From: Bacteroides_F sp964482605 | Lineage (GTDB): Bacteria > Bacillota > Clostridia > Lachnospirales > Lachnospiraceae | Length of the DNA: 29,098 bases | Assembly (NCBI GenBank): GCA_964482605.1 | Contig: CAYZYS010000011.1 | Span: 1-29,098, forward strand | Direction: 5' to 3' | Shown here: in pieces, positions 8,324-15,298 of the stretch | Layout of the letters: each line of letters opens with the position of its first letter | Position numbering within the stretch: position 1 is the first letter of the stretch | The notes under the pieces: generated by a model | What the model was told of the DNA's origin: nothing | The model's database searches: none | What the model saw: only the letters and a program-made list of their open reading frames with translations | Program-made: the position numbers and the translations under genes

Positions 8324-9319
8324 TTAACCAAATAACCTCAAATATCTTTCCGCAAGCTCCATGGTTCCGTCCATCCAGCCCTTGCTCAGCTCCTCCACCG
8401 GCCCTGATTCGCTGTGGGACGCAAGCCATGCCGTAAGCTGCATCCTGCGCATCATTATGAAGGTGTCTATCTCCTCAAAATCAGTGTCGGTGAACGGAAG
8501 AACCTTCTTGTACCCTGCAAGCCATGCATTTACCAGCTTTGGCACTATCGGCTTATCCTCGATGAAGCTGAGCGCCGATGCCAAATCGTGCAAATGCCAG
8601 CCAAAGCCGCAGTCATCAAAATCAATGACCTTAATCTGGTCGCCCTCAATCAAAAGGTTGGCAAGCCGCAAATCCGCATGTATCAGCCCGAAATTATTGT
8701 CATTCCTGCCGTACCTCTTAAGCCTCTTTTCAATGATTCTCGAAACCTCGGACAGGACATTTTTTGCATCCGGCGTCATGTCACGAAAATCCTCCCATGC
8801 GCCCCATGCCCCGTGTGCGCCTATGATGGTGTCATAGTTCCACACCATCCTGTCCAGCTTGTCCGTGCCGTTCCATATCTCCGTCTGGCGATGGAGATAT
8901 GCCGTTGTCTCGCCAAGGTACTTAAACTGCTTTACCATCTGCTCCTCATTGTCCTCATCAGGGGCATCCCCTGAAAGAAACTCACAGATTACGCAGTAAT
9001 AAATGCTTCCGTCAGGCCCCGTGACCTCCTGTATGTTCCTGCCGTCCAGCCCCTTGATGGGGTTTGCAACCAAAAGCGGCGTGTAATCATTAATCTGGCG
9101 AAGCCATTTCATCTCGGAATTAAGCTCACTCAAGGTGTGGTACCCCGGCCTGCTTATGCGCAGCACGCCATCCTTCTCACCTGTATTCTTATTTTTAACC
9201 ATATATGTTGCATTTTCCGATAACACTATGAGGCTTGCCTCATCGCTGTCCTGCCAGCCATATTTTTCCAGCGAGGCGGTTGCCACCTCGTCAAAAAGCT
9301 TCACATTTTCAAAAGCCAT
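8324..9319 (-). CDS. APH/choline-kinase-fold small-molecule phosphotransferase
   Basis: A 331-aa aminoglycoside-phosphotransferase-fold kinase. Brenner motif HADLRLAN (His214, Asp216, Asn221) and metal motif DFDD (233-236) are intact. The family includes homoserine kinase ThrB2, choline/ethanolamine kinases and hydroxylysine kinase. The start at 9319 is chosen for the GGAGG 5 bases upstream; the Met seven codons earlier has no good site. Placed between a class-III PLP enzyme and an amino acid permease, a small hydroxy-amine or hydroxy-amino-acid substrate is more likely than an antibiotic; resistance is not supported. Specificity is an inference. Confidence 0.82.
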   Translation of the reverse strand: MAFENVKLFDEVATASLEKYGWQDSDEASLIVLSENATYMVKNKNTGEKDGVLRISRPGYHTLSELNSEMKWLRQINDYTPLLVANPIKGLDGRNIQEVTGPDGSIYYCVICEFLSGDAPDEDNEEQMVKQFKYLGETTAYLHRQTEIWNGTDKLDRMVWNYDTIIGAHGAWGAWEDFRDMTPDAKNVLSEVSRIIEKRLKRYGRNDNNFGLIHADLRLANLLIEGDQIKVIDFDDCGFGWHLHDLASALSFIEDKPIVPKLVNAWLAGYKKVLPFTDTDFEEIDTFIMMRRMQLTAWLASHSESGPVEELSKGWMDGTMELAERYLRLFG

Positions 9320-9380
9320 ACCTGCCTCCACACTATTCATTCAATCGGGCAGCAAAGTCTGTCAGCCCTGCCCGCCCGTG

Positions 9381-10655
9381 TCACATCAACGCCAGTATGT
9401 CGCCCCTGGCCTCCTTGATGCTGTATGCCATCTTCTCAAGAAGCTCGTCGCAATATTCCTTCGTGGCAAGCACGCCCGGCTTGAACTGGAGCACATGCGG
9501 GTCAAGCTGTGAGTAAATCGCCCAGACACCGTTCTTGTACAAGTGCTGCATGACCGGAATCGCACCCTCCCTGCCCGCAAATTCGAGCCCCATGATTGTG
9601 CCAATCTGGCGTATGCCCGTAAATGTGTCAGGATTATCACGCATGATTTCCTCAAGCCCAGCCCTTAAATATCTGGAAATATACTCAACATTGTCCTTTG
9701 TCTCCTTGCGGTTGAGTATCTCAAATACCTTAAGTGCGCATGCACACCCAAGCTCAGCGCCTCCAAAGGTAGCCATGTGGGCACTTCCGTCAACGGTCAT
9801 CCAGTAGGATGCCTTCTCATTCAGGATGACGGCTGATATCGGGTATATACCGCCCGAAAATCCCTTGGAGGTGACAATGATGTCAGGGTTGACCCCCTGT
9901 GTCTCAACACACCACATTTTCCCCGACCTCATGAGCCCAGTCTGTACCTCATCAGCTATGTAAAGCGTCCCATACCTTTCACACAGCCTCTTGACCGCCG
10001 CAAGATACCCCGGCTCCGGCATGAGAAAGCCGTATGTGGCAAGGCTTGTCTCCACAATGACCGCAGCCACGTCCTCACCCTTGAGCGCCTGCTCCATTGC
10101 CTCTATGTCATTGAATGGAACCTTGACATTGTCCTCCCTGTCCGCTAGGAACAGCTTGCAATACCTGTCCGCGCCGGCCGCAACCGCAGCACCGGTGTGT
10201 CCGTGGTAGCAGTTTTGCATGCTGACTATCTTTCTTCTCTTGGTGGCTGCCTTGGCGCACTTCATTGCAAGGTCAACCACCTCACCGCCGCTTGAGCCGT
10301 ATATCACGTGCTTCATTCCCTCAGGGGACGATTCAATCACGGTCTTTGCAAGCTCGGCCTTAAGTGGTGACGGAAAATGGTGATTGCCAATGTCAACATA
10401 CTCCGTTGCCTCCTTCAGCGCCGCAATGACCTCAGGATTCCTGTGTCCCAGGCTGTATGTGCCTCCATTGATGTGTACATCCATGAGGCGCTTCCCGTCC
10501 ATGTCCCAGAAATAATAACCCTCCCTTTTGCCTATTATCAGGTCAATCTTAAGGTCCAGCCACTCCTTTGTCTTTCCGCTGTTCCAATACTCAATTGACT
10601 TGTCAAATATGACATCCTTCGGTTGGTTGAACAGCTCCTCAATTAAATTTCCCAT
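9381..10655 (-). CDS. Class-III PLP-dependent aminotransferase/phospholyase-type enzyme
   Basis: A 424-aa fold-type I PLP enzyme. Seen: YGSSGGE (119-125) and the CYHGHTGA segment (149-156) for PLP phosphate and ring, DEVQTG (Asp235 pairing the pyridine N), and the Schiff-base Lys264 in SKGFSGG. Length and order fit the class-III family (ornithine, GABA, 2,2-dialkylglycine aminotransferases, and the ethanolamine-phosphate and phosphohydroxylysine phospholyases). GGGAGGA lies 8 bases before ATG. It follows the SDR gene by 32 bases and precedes the APH-fold kinase by 61 bases. The kinase-next-door context suggests that it may be a phospholyase that eliminates phosphate and ammonia rather than a transaminase, but sequence alone does not decide this. 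Confidence 0.85.
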   Translation of the reverse strand: MGNLIEELFNQPKDVIFDKSIEYWNSGKTKEWLDLKIDLIIGKREGYYFWDMDGKRLMDVHINGGTYSLGHRNPEVIAALKEATEYVDIGNHHFPSPLKAELAKTVIESSPEGMKHVIYGSSGGEVVDLAMKCAKAATKRRKIVSMQNCYHGHTGAAVAAGADRYCKLFLADREDNVKVPFNDIEAMEQALKGEDVAAVIVETSLATYGFLMPEPGYLAAVKRLCERYGTLYIADEVQTGLMRSGKMWCVETQGVNPDIIVTSKGFSGGIYPISAVILNEKASYWMTVDGSAHMATFGGAELGCACALKVFEILNRKETKDNVEYISRYLRAGLEEIMRDNPDTFTGIRQIGTIMGLEFAGREGAIPVMQHLYKNGVWAIYSQLDPHVLQFKPGVLATKEYCDELLEKMAYSIKEARGDILALM

Positions 10656-10687
10656 GACTTTAATCCTCCCATGATGTTTTTTATCAC

Positions 10688-11482
10688 CTACTGCCCCATT
10701 GATGTTGTCTCAGGCAGTGTGCTTCCCCCGTCAATCACAATCTGTGTCCCGGTTATGTAGCTGGACTCATTGCTTCCAAGAAATGCGGCAAGCTCCCCAA
10801 CCTCCATCGGGTCTGCAAGCCTTTTAAGCGGGACAGCATCCGCAATCGCCTGTATTGCCCTCTCCGGATTTTCCGGGTCCGACTGCCTTGCCATTCCCTC
10901 CACAAGCGGCGTCCTCACATATCCCGGACAGATGGCATTGACACGAATGTTCTTGTCCGCCACCTCCCTCGCCATTGACTTGGTGAAGCCAACAAGCGCT
11001 GCCTTGGAGGTTGCATAGGCGACCTCGCCCGGGTCTGCCACCATGTCACCCGTGACAGAGCTCATTATCACCACTGAACCGCCGCCGCCCTTAATCATCA
11101 CAGGAAGCACTGCCTTGGCGGCATTCCATGCACCCTTGATGTTAATGTCGAAATGCAGGTCCCTGTTTTGGAATGTGTCATCCTCCAGAAAATCCTCCAG
11201 CACGCACACACCCGCATTGCACACAAGTATGTCGATTGTCCCGTACTGCTCCACTGCGATTTTAACCAGCCTTTGGACGCTCTCGTAATCCGACACGTCA
11301 ACCTGGACGCCAACCGCATCATGTCCCTGCTCCCTCAGCTCATCCGCAAGTCCCATTACCTTTTCACCCCTTGCAGCGAGGACGCATTTTGCGCCATACC
11401 TTGCATACACCCTGGCAATCCCCTCACCTATGCCCTTTGAGGCTCCGGTGATGACTGCAACCTTACCATCCAGCTTTCCCAT
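10688..11482 (-). CDS. ucpA: UcpA-type short-chain dehydrogenase/reductase
   Basis: A 264-aa SDR: NAD(P)-binding TGASKGIG (12-19), NAG (89-91), Ser141/142 region, catalytic Tyr156-x3-Lys160, and the PG motif in AICPGYVRTP. Long stretches match my memory of E. coli UcpA, including DINIKG, SSVTGDMVADPGE and the C-terminal GGSTLPET, so the gene name is well supported although UcpA's physiological substrate is not known. Start 11482 has GGGAGGT 5 bases upstream; a longer frame to 11599 runs through the leader hairpin and is rejected. First gene of the SDR-PLP enzyme-kinase-permease-P-II operon. It could oxidise or reduce the semialdehyde that a phospholyase would produce. Confidence 0.88.
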   Translation of the reverse strand: MGKLDGKVAVITGASKGIGEGIARVYARYGAKCVLAARGEKVMGLADELREQGHDAVGVQVDVSDYESVQRLVKIAVEQYGTIDILVCNAGVCVLEDFLEDDTFQNRDLHFDINIKGAWNAAKAVLPVMIKGGGGSVVIMSSVTGDMVADPGEVAYATSKAALVGFTKSMAREVADKNIRVNAICPGYVRTPLVEGMARQSDPENPERAIQAIADAVPLKRLADPMEVGELAAFLGSNESSYITGTQIVIDGGSTLPETTSMGQ

Positions 11483-11547
11483 AACTACCTCCCATAAATG
11501 CATTATCGCAGTCTGCCATATGACCTGCCCCACTGCCTGTACCCAAC

Positions 11548-11588
11548 GCAAAAGGGGCACGAAAGCATTCGCTCTCGTGCCCCTTTGC
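11548..11588 (-). terminator. Long hairpin ahead of ucpA
   Basis: Perfect arms AAAGGGGCACGA (11551-11562) and complement (11575-11586), extended by GC past one bulged base, with an inner AGC-attc-GCT. Read on the minus strand the stem ends in TTTT. It is either the terminator of the regulator gene ending at 11683 or, if the promoter at 11602-11630 is used, a structure in the ucpA leader that could act as an attenuator. Confidence 0.7.
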
Positions 11589-11601
11589 ACCCGACACACT
11601 T

Positions 11602-11630
11602 AATATAAACACATGCATTGGTGCATACAA
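11602..11630 (-). promoter_or_regulatory. Promoter with overlapping operator-like dyad, upstream of ucpA
   Basis: On the minus strand TTGTAT (11625-11630), 17 bases, TATATT (11602-11607). An inverted repeat ATGCA-ttgg-TGCAT (11613-11626) fills most of the spacer and touches the -35, a plausible site for a dimeric repressor. The adjacent AraC-type regulator is one candidate. Confidence 0.5.
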
Positions 11631-11682
11631 GTAAATATTTTTAGGTTAGCCTATAATATCTTTAGGTCTGCTTTATCCACGG

Positions 11683-12741
11683 CTATATGTTCATGTACCT
11701 TTCAGCCAGCACTGCCCTGTAATCCACAGGCGTGTACCCCGTCCTCTCCTTGAAAATCCTTGAAAAATATTCCTGGTTGCCATACCCCACCGTTGCCGAG
11801 ACATCGCGGATTCTGAGCTCCTCGTTACGAAGCAGCACCTTTGCCCTGTCTATCTTAACCTCCGTCATGAACTCAGTGAAATTAATCCCCGTCACCTTCT
11901 TGAATATATGGCTGATATAGCTTGGGTTCAGGTACACATTCCGCGCAACGACATCAAGCGTGAGCCTGTCGTCAACATTTATAATCACATATTTCCCAAT
12001 CTTGTACACACGCCTGTCATCTATTATCTCGTATTTCCTCTCTATCGCACCTGCCTCCTTGAAGTTGATGACCCAGGAATGCTGAAGCTCCTCACGGCTT
12101 CTCATGGAAAAGCCGCAGTCATACATGAAATCATTTCTGTATAAAAATTTTTCCATCCATGGCTTTCTGTCAAGCAGCCTGTCATACATGTAATATTTAG
12201 CCCTGTCGGCTATTATCTGGCAGTTTAACAGATCATTGTCCCAATCGGTGTATATGTGGTCAAATATTTCCCCTATTATCAGCTCCTCCTCGCCGCCGCC
12301 CTTTGCTATGTTCTCAATCAGTGCATCAAATTCAGGCTTCAGCCGCCCCACGACATATTCCATGCCAAAGCCGCTGTACGCCTTGAAGATTGCATTTTCA
12401 AACATCCCCCTGTCAACAGGCCTCAACAGATAATCCCGCACCCCACTGACAAAGAAGCCCCTGACAACGTCATAGCCCTCATTGACACCGATTACTATTG
12501 TCTCAATCTCCGCAAAGGAACGGGCTATGATGTCCATGAGCTCCGCATTTTTCTGGGAATTATTGTCAACCACCATAACCATGATGTTGGGGCGTTCCTC
12601 CTTAATGTACTCCTGCAGCTCGTCAGTATTTTTCATTATGGCTGTGTTAATCCTCAAATCGTGCAGCTTAGACCACAGCTCCAGCCCCATCAGCTCCCTT
12701 GCGGTTGTCTCCTCACCATCATAAAAGCCTATGTACCTCAT
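11683..12741 (-). CDS. AraC-family regulator with degenerate response-regulator receiver
   Basis: A 352-aa regulator. Residues 1-120 read as a receiver-like domain, including GVRDYLLRPVD (100-110), the counterpart of the usual LLKPVD loop, with Arg107 in place of the conserved Lys. The likely phosphate-acceptor region is VVDNNS with Asp59, but the N-terminal acidic pair is poor (FYDGEE), so normal phosphorylation is doubtful. Residues 255-345 form a two-helix-turn-helix AraC DNA-binding domain (LNPSYISHIFKK ... VGYGNQEYFSRIFKERTG). The middle region is unassigned. A GGAGG sits 7 bases before ATG. It is encoded directly upstream of the ucpA operon in the same direction and is probably its regulator. 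No histidine kinase is nearby. Confidence 0.82.
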   Translation of the reverse strand: MRYIGFYDGEETTARELMGLELWSKLHDLRINTAIMKNTDELQEYIKEERPNIMVMVVDNNSQKNAELMDIIARSFAEIETIVIGVNEGYDVVRGFFVSGVRDYLLRPVDRGMFENAIFKAYSGFGMEYVVGRLKPEFDALIENIAKGGGEEELIIGEIFDHIYTDWDNDLLNCQIIADRAKYYMYDRLLDRKPWMEKFLYRNDFMYDCGFSMRSREELQHSWVINFKEAGAIERKYEIIDDRRVYKIGKYVIINVDDRLTLDVVARNVYLNPSYISHIFKKVTGINFTEFMTEVKIDRAKVLLRNEELRIRDVSATVGYGNQEYFSRIFKERTGYTPVDYRAVLAERYMNI

Positions 12742-12782
12742 CCATGCCTCCGATGTCCATTTTTTAATGATGAATTCATAAT

Positions 12783-12868
12783 CGAGCTGGAGGCCAATCC
12801 TTCCAGCCTCCAGCTCGGCTGTACCAGCCGCATGCTACTGTCAGGCAGCTAATTTCCATATGCGGCTG
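12783..12868. repeat. Three overlapping inverted repeats in the regulator leader
   Basis: Arm pairs: 12783-12794 with 12806-12817 (perfect 12 bp); 12816-12820 with 12826-12830 (CGGCT-gtacc-AGCCG); 12825-12833 with 12860-12868 (9 bp). Neighbouring pairs share bases, so they could not all form at once. They lie in the transcribed leader or promoter region of the AraC-type regulator. Confidence 0.75.
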
Positions 12869-12883
12869 TGTACATAAAATATA

Positions 12884-12914
12884 GGCTGGTAGGTGTCAAT
12901 CCGCACTACCAGCC
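12884..12914 (-). terminator. Probable terminator of the FliD-like gene pair
   Basis: A 9-bp perfect stem, GGCTGGTAG and its complement, with a 13-base loop, lies about 60 bases after the stop at 12973; on the minus strand it is followed by the T-rich TATATTTTATG. Confidence 0.55.
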
Positions 12915-12972
12915 CATCCATTAAGCTACAAAATAAATTCACATGCCTAACCGCATACAGCCCGCCAGCCCA

Positions 12973-13602
12973 TTACTCCTCAGTCTTCTTTGAAGCGTAA
13001 TAATCATCAAACAGCTTGTTGGTAGCCGTCAATGTGTCCTGGCAGATTGATGGCAGGTCCTTGCCCCATGCCTTGGTTGCCTGCTTGAAGCCCTTCTCTA
13101 TTGCTTCCTGCATCTTCTGCATCTGCTCCTCGTCATCCCCGGCAAGCGCACTTGCAAAATCAAAGAGCCTCTGTGAGGTCTGGCTGATTCCCCAGTAGCC
13201 ATCCTCTGACACATCCTCCTTTGCCTGGGCAATGTCAGCGGCGCTCACGCCCTTGAGATTCTCCGCCGAGAACATGTCCGCAAGGTTTGATGCACCTGCC
13301 TGCTTTGAAAGCATCTGCTGAACCAGGCTTGAAAGCTGGTTCTGGCGGCTTGTCTGGTCATTCTTCAACTGCTGTACCAATGCAGCCCTGTCCTCGGAAC
13401 TCATCTTGTTGATTGAATACGTTGCCTTGGTGGTGCTGCTGCCGGACTTCTCATATACCACGCCATCACCGGCTGCCGCCTGTGTGTCCGCATCCGTTGT
13501 CTTTGCCGATGCCGTGGACGCTGCCTTGGTTGAATATGCGGCTGATGCCACTGAAGCGGAGGTGTCCGCCGTATAATTTGAATAACTGTCTGTTCCTACC
13601 AT
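12973..13602 (-). CDS. Uncharacterised Ala/Ser-rich helical protein, partner of FliD-like gene
   Basis: A 209-aa protein that I cannot name. The first 60 residues are a low-complexity Ala/Ser/Thr tract (SASVASAAYSTKAAS-like), followed by VVYEKSG, a helical Gln/Lys-rich segment around 70-105 (SLVQQMLSKQ) and a C-terminal helical region ending in KKTEE. No signal peptide or membrane segment. Start 13602 is chosen because GGAGG lies 8 bases upstream; earlier in-frame Mets sit on the ribosome site itself. It is 60 bases downstream of the FliD-like gene with no promoter or terminator seen between, so both are probably one transcript under the sigma-D promoter. The disordered N-tail with no Sec signal would suit export through a flagellar-type system, but this is inference. 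Confidence 0.75.
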   Translation of the reverse strand: MVGTDSYSNYTADTSASVASAAYSTKAASTASAKTTDADTQAAAGDGVVYEKSGSSTTKATYSINKMSSEDRAALVQQLKNDQTSRQNQLSSLVQQMLSKQAGASNLADMFSAENLKGVSAADIAQAKEDVSEDGYWGISQTSQRLFDFASALAGDDEEQMQKMQEAIEKGFKQATKAWGKDLPSICQDTLTATNKLFDDYYASKKTEE

Positions 13603-13662
13603 ATCCCATTCCTCCATTACCAATCATCAATTCACATGCAAACCATAATACACACAAAGTCC

Positions 13663-14361
13663 TTATACACTCTGGCTCCAAATGCTTGTATAGTAGCTTG
13701 AATAAGTGCCGCTTCCCGAATACAGGCTGGAGCTCATCACAGCCGCACTGGATATGCTTGATGCCTTCTGTGCAATCTGGCTTCCGTATGAATAATCACC
13801 GCTGAAAAGTGACTTTACCTTGCTCATGTCAGCGCTCTTAAGGGTATCCTCATCAACCGTGAGCTTTCCATCCGTACCTGCCGTTATGCCCACCTTCTTG
13901 AGTGCATTGGACATGGTATCAGTCATGTTGGTCATGAACTTGGTGCTCTGTGTTACCTCCTTGGAGCTTACCTTCCCCGCCTGCGTCAGGGTGTCATTGT
14001 AATCACTGGCAAATTCCTTCACAGCCTTCACTATGCCGTCAGTGTCATATGCACCTGCGGTCTGCTTCCACAAATCATCCTCGCCAAGTGCATTCACGCT
14101 GGTCTTGAGTGCCTCGGCATTCTTCTTCACCTTGGTGAGCTCCGTGTTGTCAGTCGTGGTGCTTGTCGTTGATGTCGTTGAAGTCTTTGAGGTGGTGCTG
14201 TCAGACGAAGTGGAGGTTCCACTCTGCTCAGCATAATAGGACTTAAGCAGCTTCTTGTAGCTGCCGTTCCTGATGGCAGCATAATCACTGAAATTAAATG
14301 AACTCAGCGTGCTTGAGGAACTCAGGCTGCTGAAAAGTGTTGATACATCATAATTAATCAT
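13663..14361 (-). CDS. FliD-like C-terminal motif protein, candidate flagellar-regulon gene
   Basis: A 232-aa Ser/Thr-rich protein with a low-complexity Ser/Thr linker (about 45-70). The segment DGKLTVDEDTLKSADMSKVKSLFSG (described in parts: DGKLTVDED, then KVKSLFSG) matches the pattern at the C-terminus of FliD hook-associated protein 2, where DGxLxxDxxKL precedes a xLF. The N-terminus MINYDVSTLFSSL is short and non-cleavable, as in flagellar axial proteins. It is much shorter than FliD (about 450+ aa) and lacks the N-terminal conserved FliD domain. A perfect AAGGAGG lies 6 bases before ATG, and a sigma-D-type promoter is upstream. It is most likely a flagellum-associated secreted protein of unknown function, not the cap protein itself. 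Confidence 0.7.
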   Translation of the reverse strand: MINYDVSTLFSSLSSSSTLSSFNFSDYAAIRNGSYKKLLKSYYAEQSGTSTSSDSTTSKTSTTSTTSTTTDNTELTKVKKNAEALKTSVNALGEDDLWKQTAGAYDTDGIVKAVKEFASDYNDTLTQAGKVSSKEVTQSTKFMTNMTDTMSNALKKVGITAGTDGKLTVDEDTLKSADMSKVKSLFSGDYSYGSQIAQKASSISSAAVMSSSLYSGSGTYSSYYTSIWSQSV

Positions 14362-14421
14362 GGCTTTCCTCCTTAAAAATACAGGCGACGTCCGTGTCGT
14401 CCACAATAGTTCTCAACTTGT

Positions 14422-14448
14422 ATATCGGGTGCATACACAATTAACTTA
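14422..14448 (-). promoter_or_regulatory. Flagellar sigma-D (sigma-28) type promoter
   Basis: On the minus strand TAAG (14445-14448), 15 bases, CCCGATAT (14422-14429), against the Bacillus sigma-D consensus TAAA-N15-GCCGATAT: 3/4 and 7/8 matches. It is about 60 bases before the FliD-like start. A dyad CGGGTG...CACCCG (14426-14431/14450-14455) overlaps it. Confidence 0.6.
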
Positions 14449-14505
14449 ACACCCGAAATGCATTTTCACAACATTTTTTAATCATCCGGCATACGGCATG
14501 CCGCA

Positions 14506-15210
14506 TCATTCCGGCCTTGCAAGATAAAAGCCCTGGAGCAGGTCAACACCATGCTTCACAAGAAAATTGAACTCCTCCTTGGTCTCAACGCCCTCCGCCA
14601 AAACCATGGTCCCGCGGCGGTGCATATTCTCAGAGAAATAGAAGAAGCTCTCCTCCTTCTCCACATCATCCTGTATTCCCGTTATGATGCTCCTGTCAAT
14701 CTTCACAACCGACGGCTGGAACACATCAACGGCAACCATGTCATTCTTGCTAATCCCGAAGTTGTCAAGGGCTATGTCAAGGCTTTTCTTTTTCAGGATT
14801 TCCTTCTTGTCACGCCACTTGTCAAAGTCAAGCTGGGTATACTCAATCACCTCAACCAGCGCCTTCCCCACAAGGCTGCCGTAGAAAGAATTGAAAATGT
14901 CCTCCTCGTCCTGGTTCAAACCCTCCGAGGGAAATGAATTGAGCGAGACAAGCTCCTGGTAACCCCTGTCATTGAATGCCTTAACTGCGCCAAACACCGT
15001 GGCAACCTCAAGCACATGGAGCCTTCCGGCATCCCTGTACTCCCCAATCAGGTCAAGCACACCACGCGCGCCAGGCCTCATCAGCGCCTCCCTGGCGTAT
15101 ACGCTCTTGCCGTCGGGATAGAAGATTGGCTGAAACACATAGTCAATGTTTAATCCCATAATTTCGCGCTTTAGTTCTTCATTCAAAGGAAACACATTGT
15201 AATCAACCAT
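14506..15210 (-). CDS. Stand-alone EAL-domain protein with altered catalytic loop
   Basis: A 234-aa EAL domain with no GGDEF, membrane or sensor part. Normal EAL members hydrolyse cyclic di-GMP. Kept residues: EAL at 41-43, Asn91, Glu123 in VIEYT, Lys170 in VKIDRS, Glu206 in AEGVET, Gln226 in QGFYL. The two-metal DDFG motif reads LDNFG (149-152), so the second Asp is Asn150, and the following loop (ISKND) departs from the usual GYSS. It may therefore bind cyclic di-GMP more than it degrades it. Start 15210, GGAG 8 bases upstream. Close to a chemoreceptor and a sigma-D gene pair, so a motility-linked role fits, though activity is unproved. Confidence 0.82.
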   Translation of the reverse strand: MVDYNVFPLNEELKREIMGLNIDYVFQPIFYPDGKSVYAREALMRPGARGVLDLIGEYRDAGRLHVLEVATVFGAVKAFNDRGYQELVSLNSFPSEGLNQDEEDIFNSFYGSLVGKALVEVIEYTQLDFDKWRDKKEILKKKSLDIALDNFGISKNDMVAVDVFQPSVVKIDRSIITGIQDDVEKEESFFYFSENMHRRGTMVLAEGVETKEEFNFLVKHGVDLLQGFYLARPE

Positions 15211-15262
15211 AACAAAATCTCCATTCTTATCATATGCAGGTCAACGGTTCACATTTGACATA

Positions 15263-15291
15263 ATTATAACAGAAAACCGACATTATTTCCA
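15263..15291 (-). promoter_or_regulatory. Promoter for the EAL gene
   Basis: On the minus strand TGGAAA (15286-15291), 17 bases, perfect TATAAT (15263-15268), about 53 bases before the start codon. Confidence 0.5.
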
Positions 15292-15298
15292 TAACATT

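Noticed and set aside
8324..9319. Aminoglycoside resistance gene
   Set aside because: It has the APH fold, but the context of PLP enzyme, SDR and amino acid permease and the ThrB2/hydroxylysine-kinase-like layout point to metabolism.
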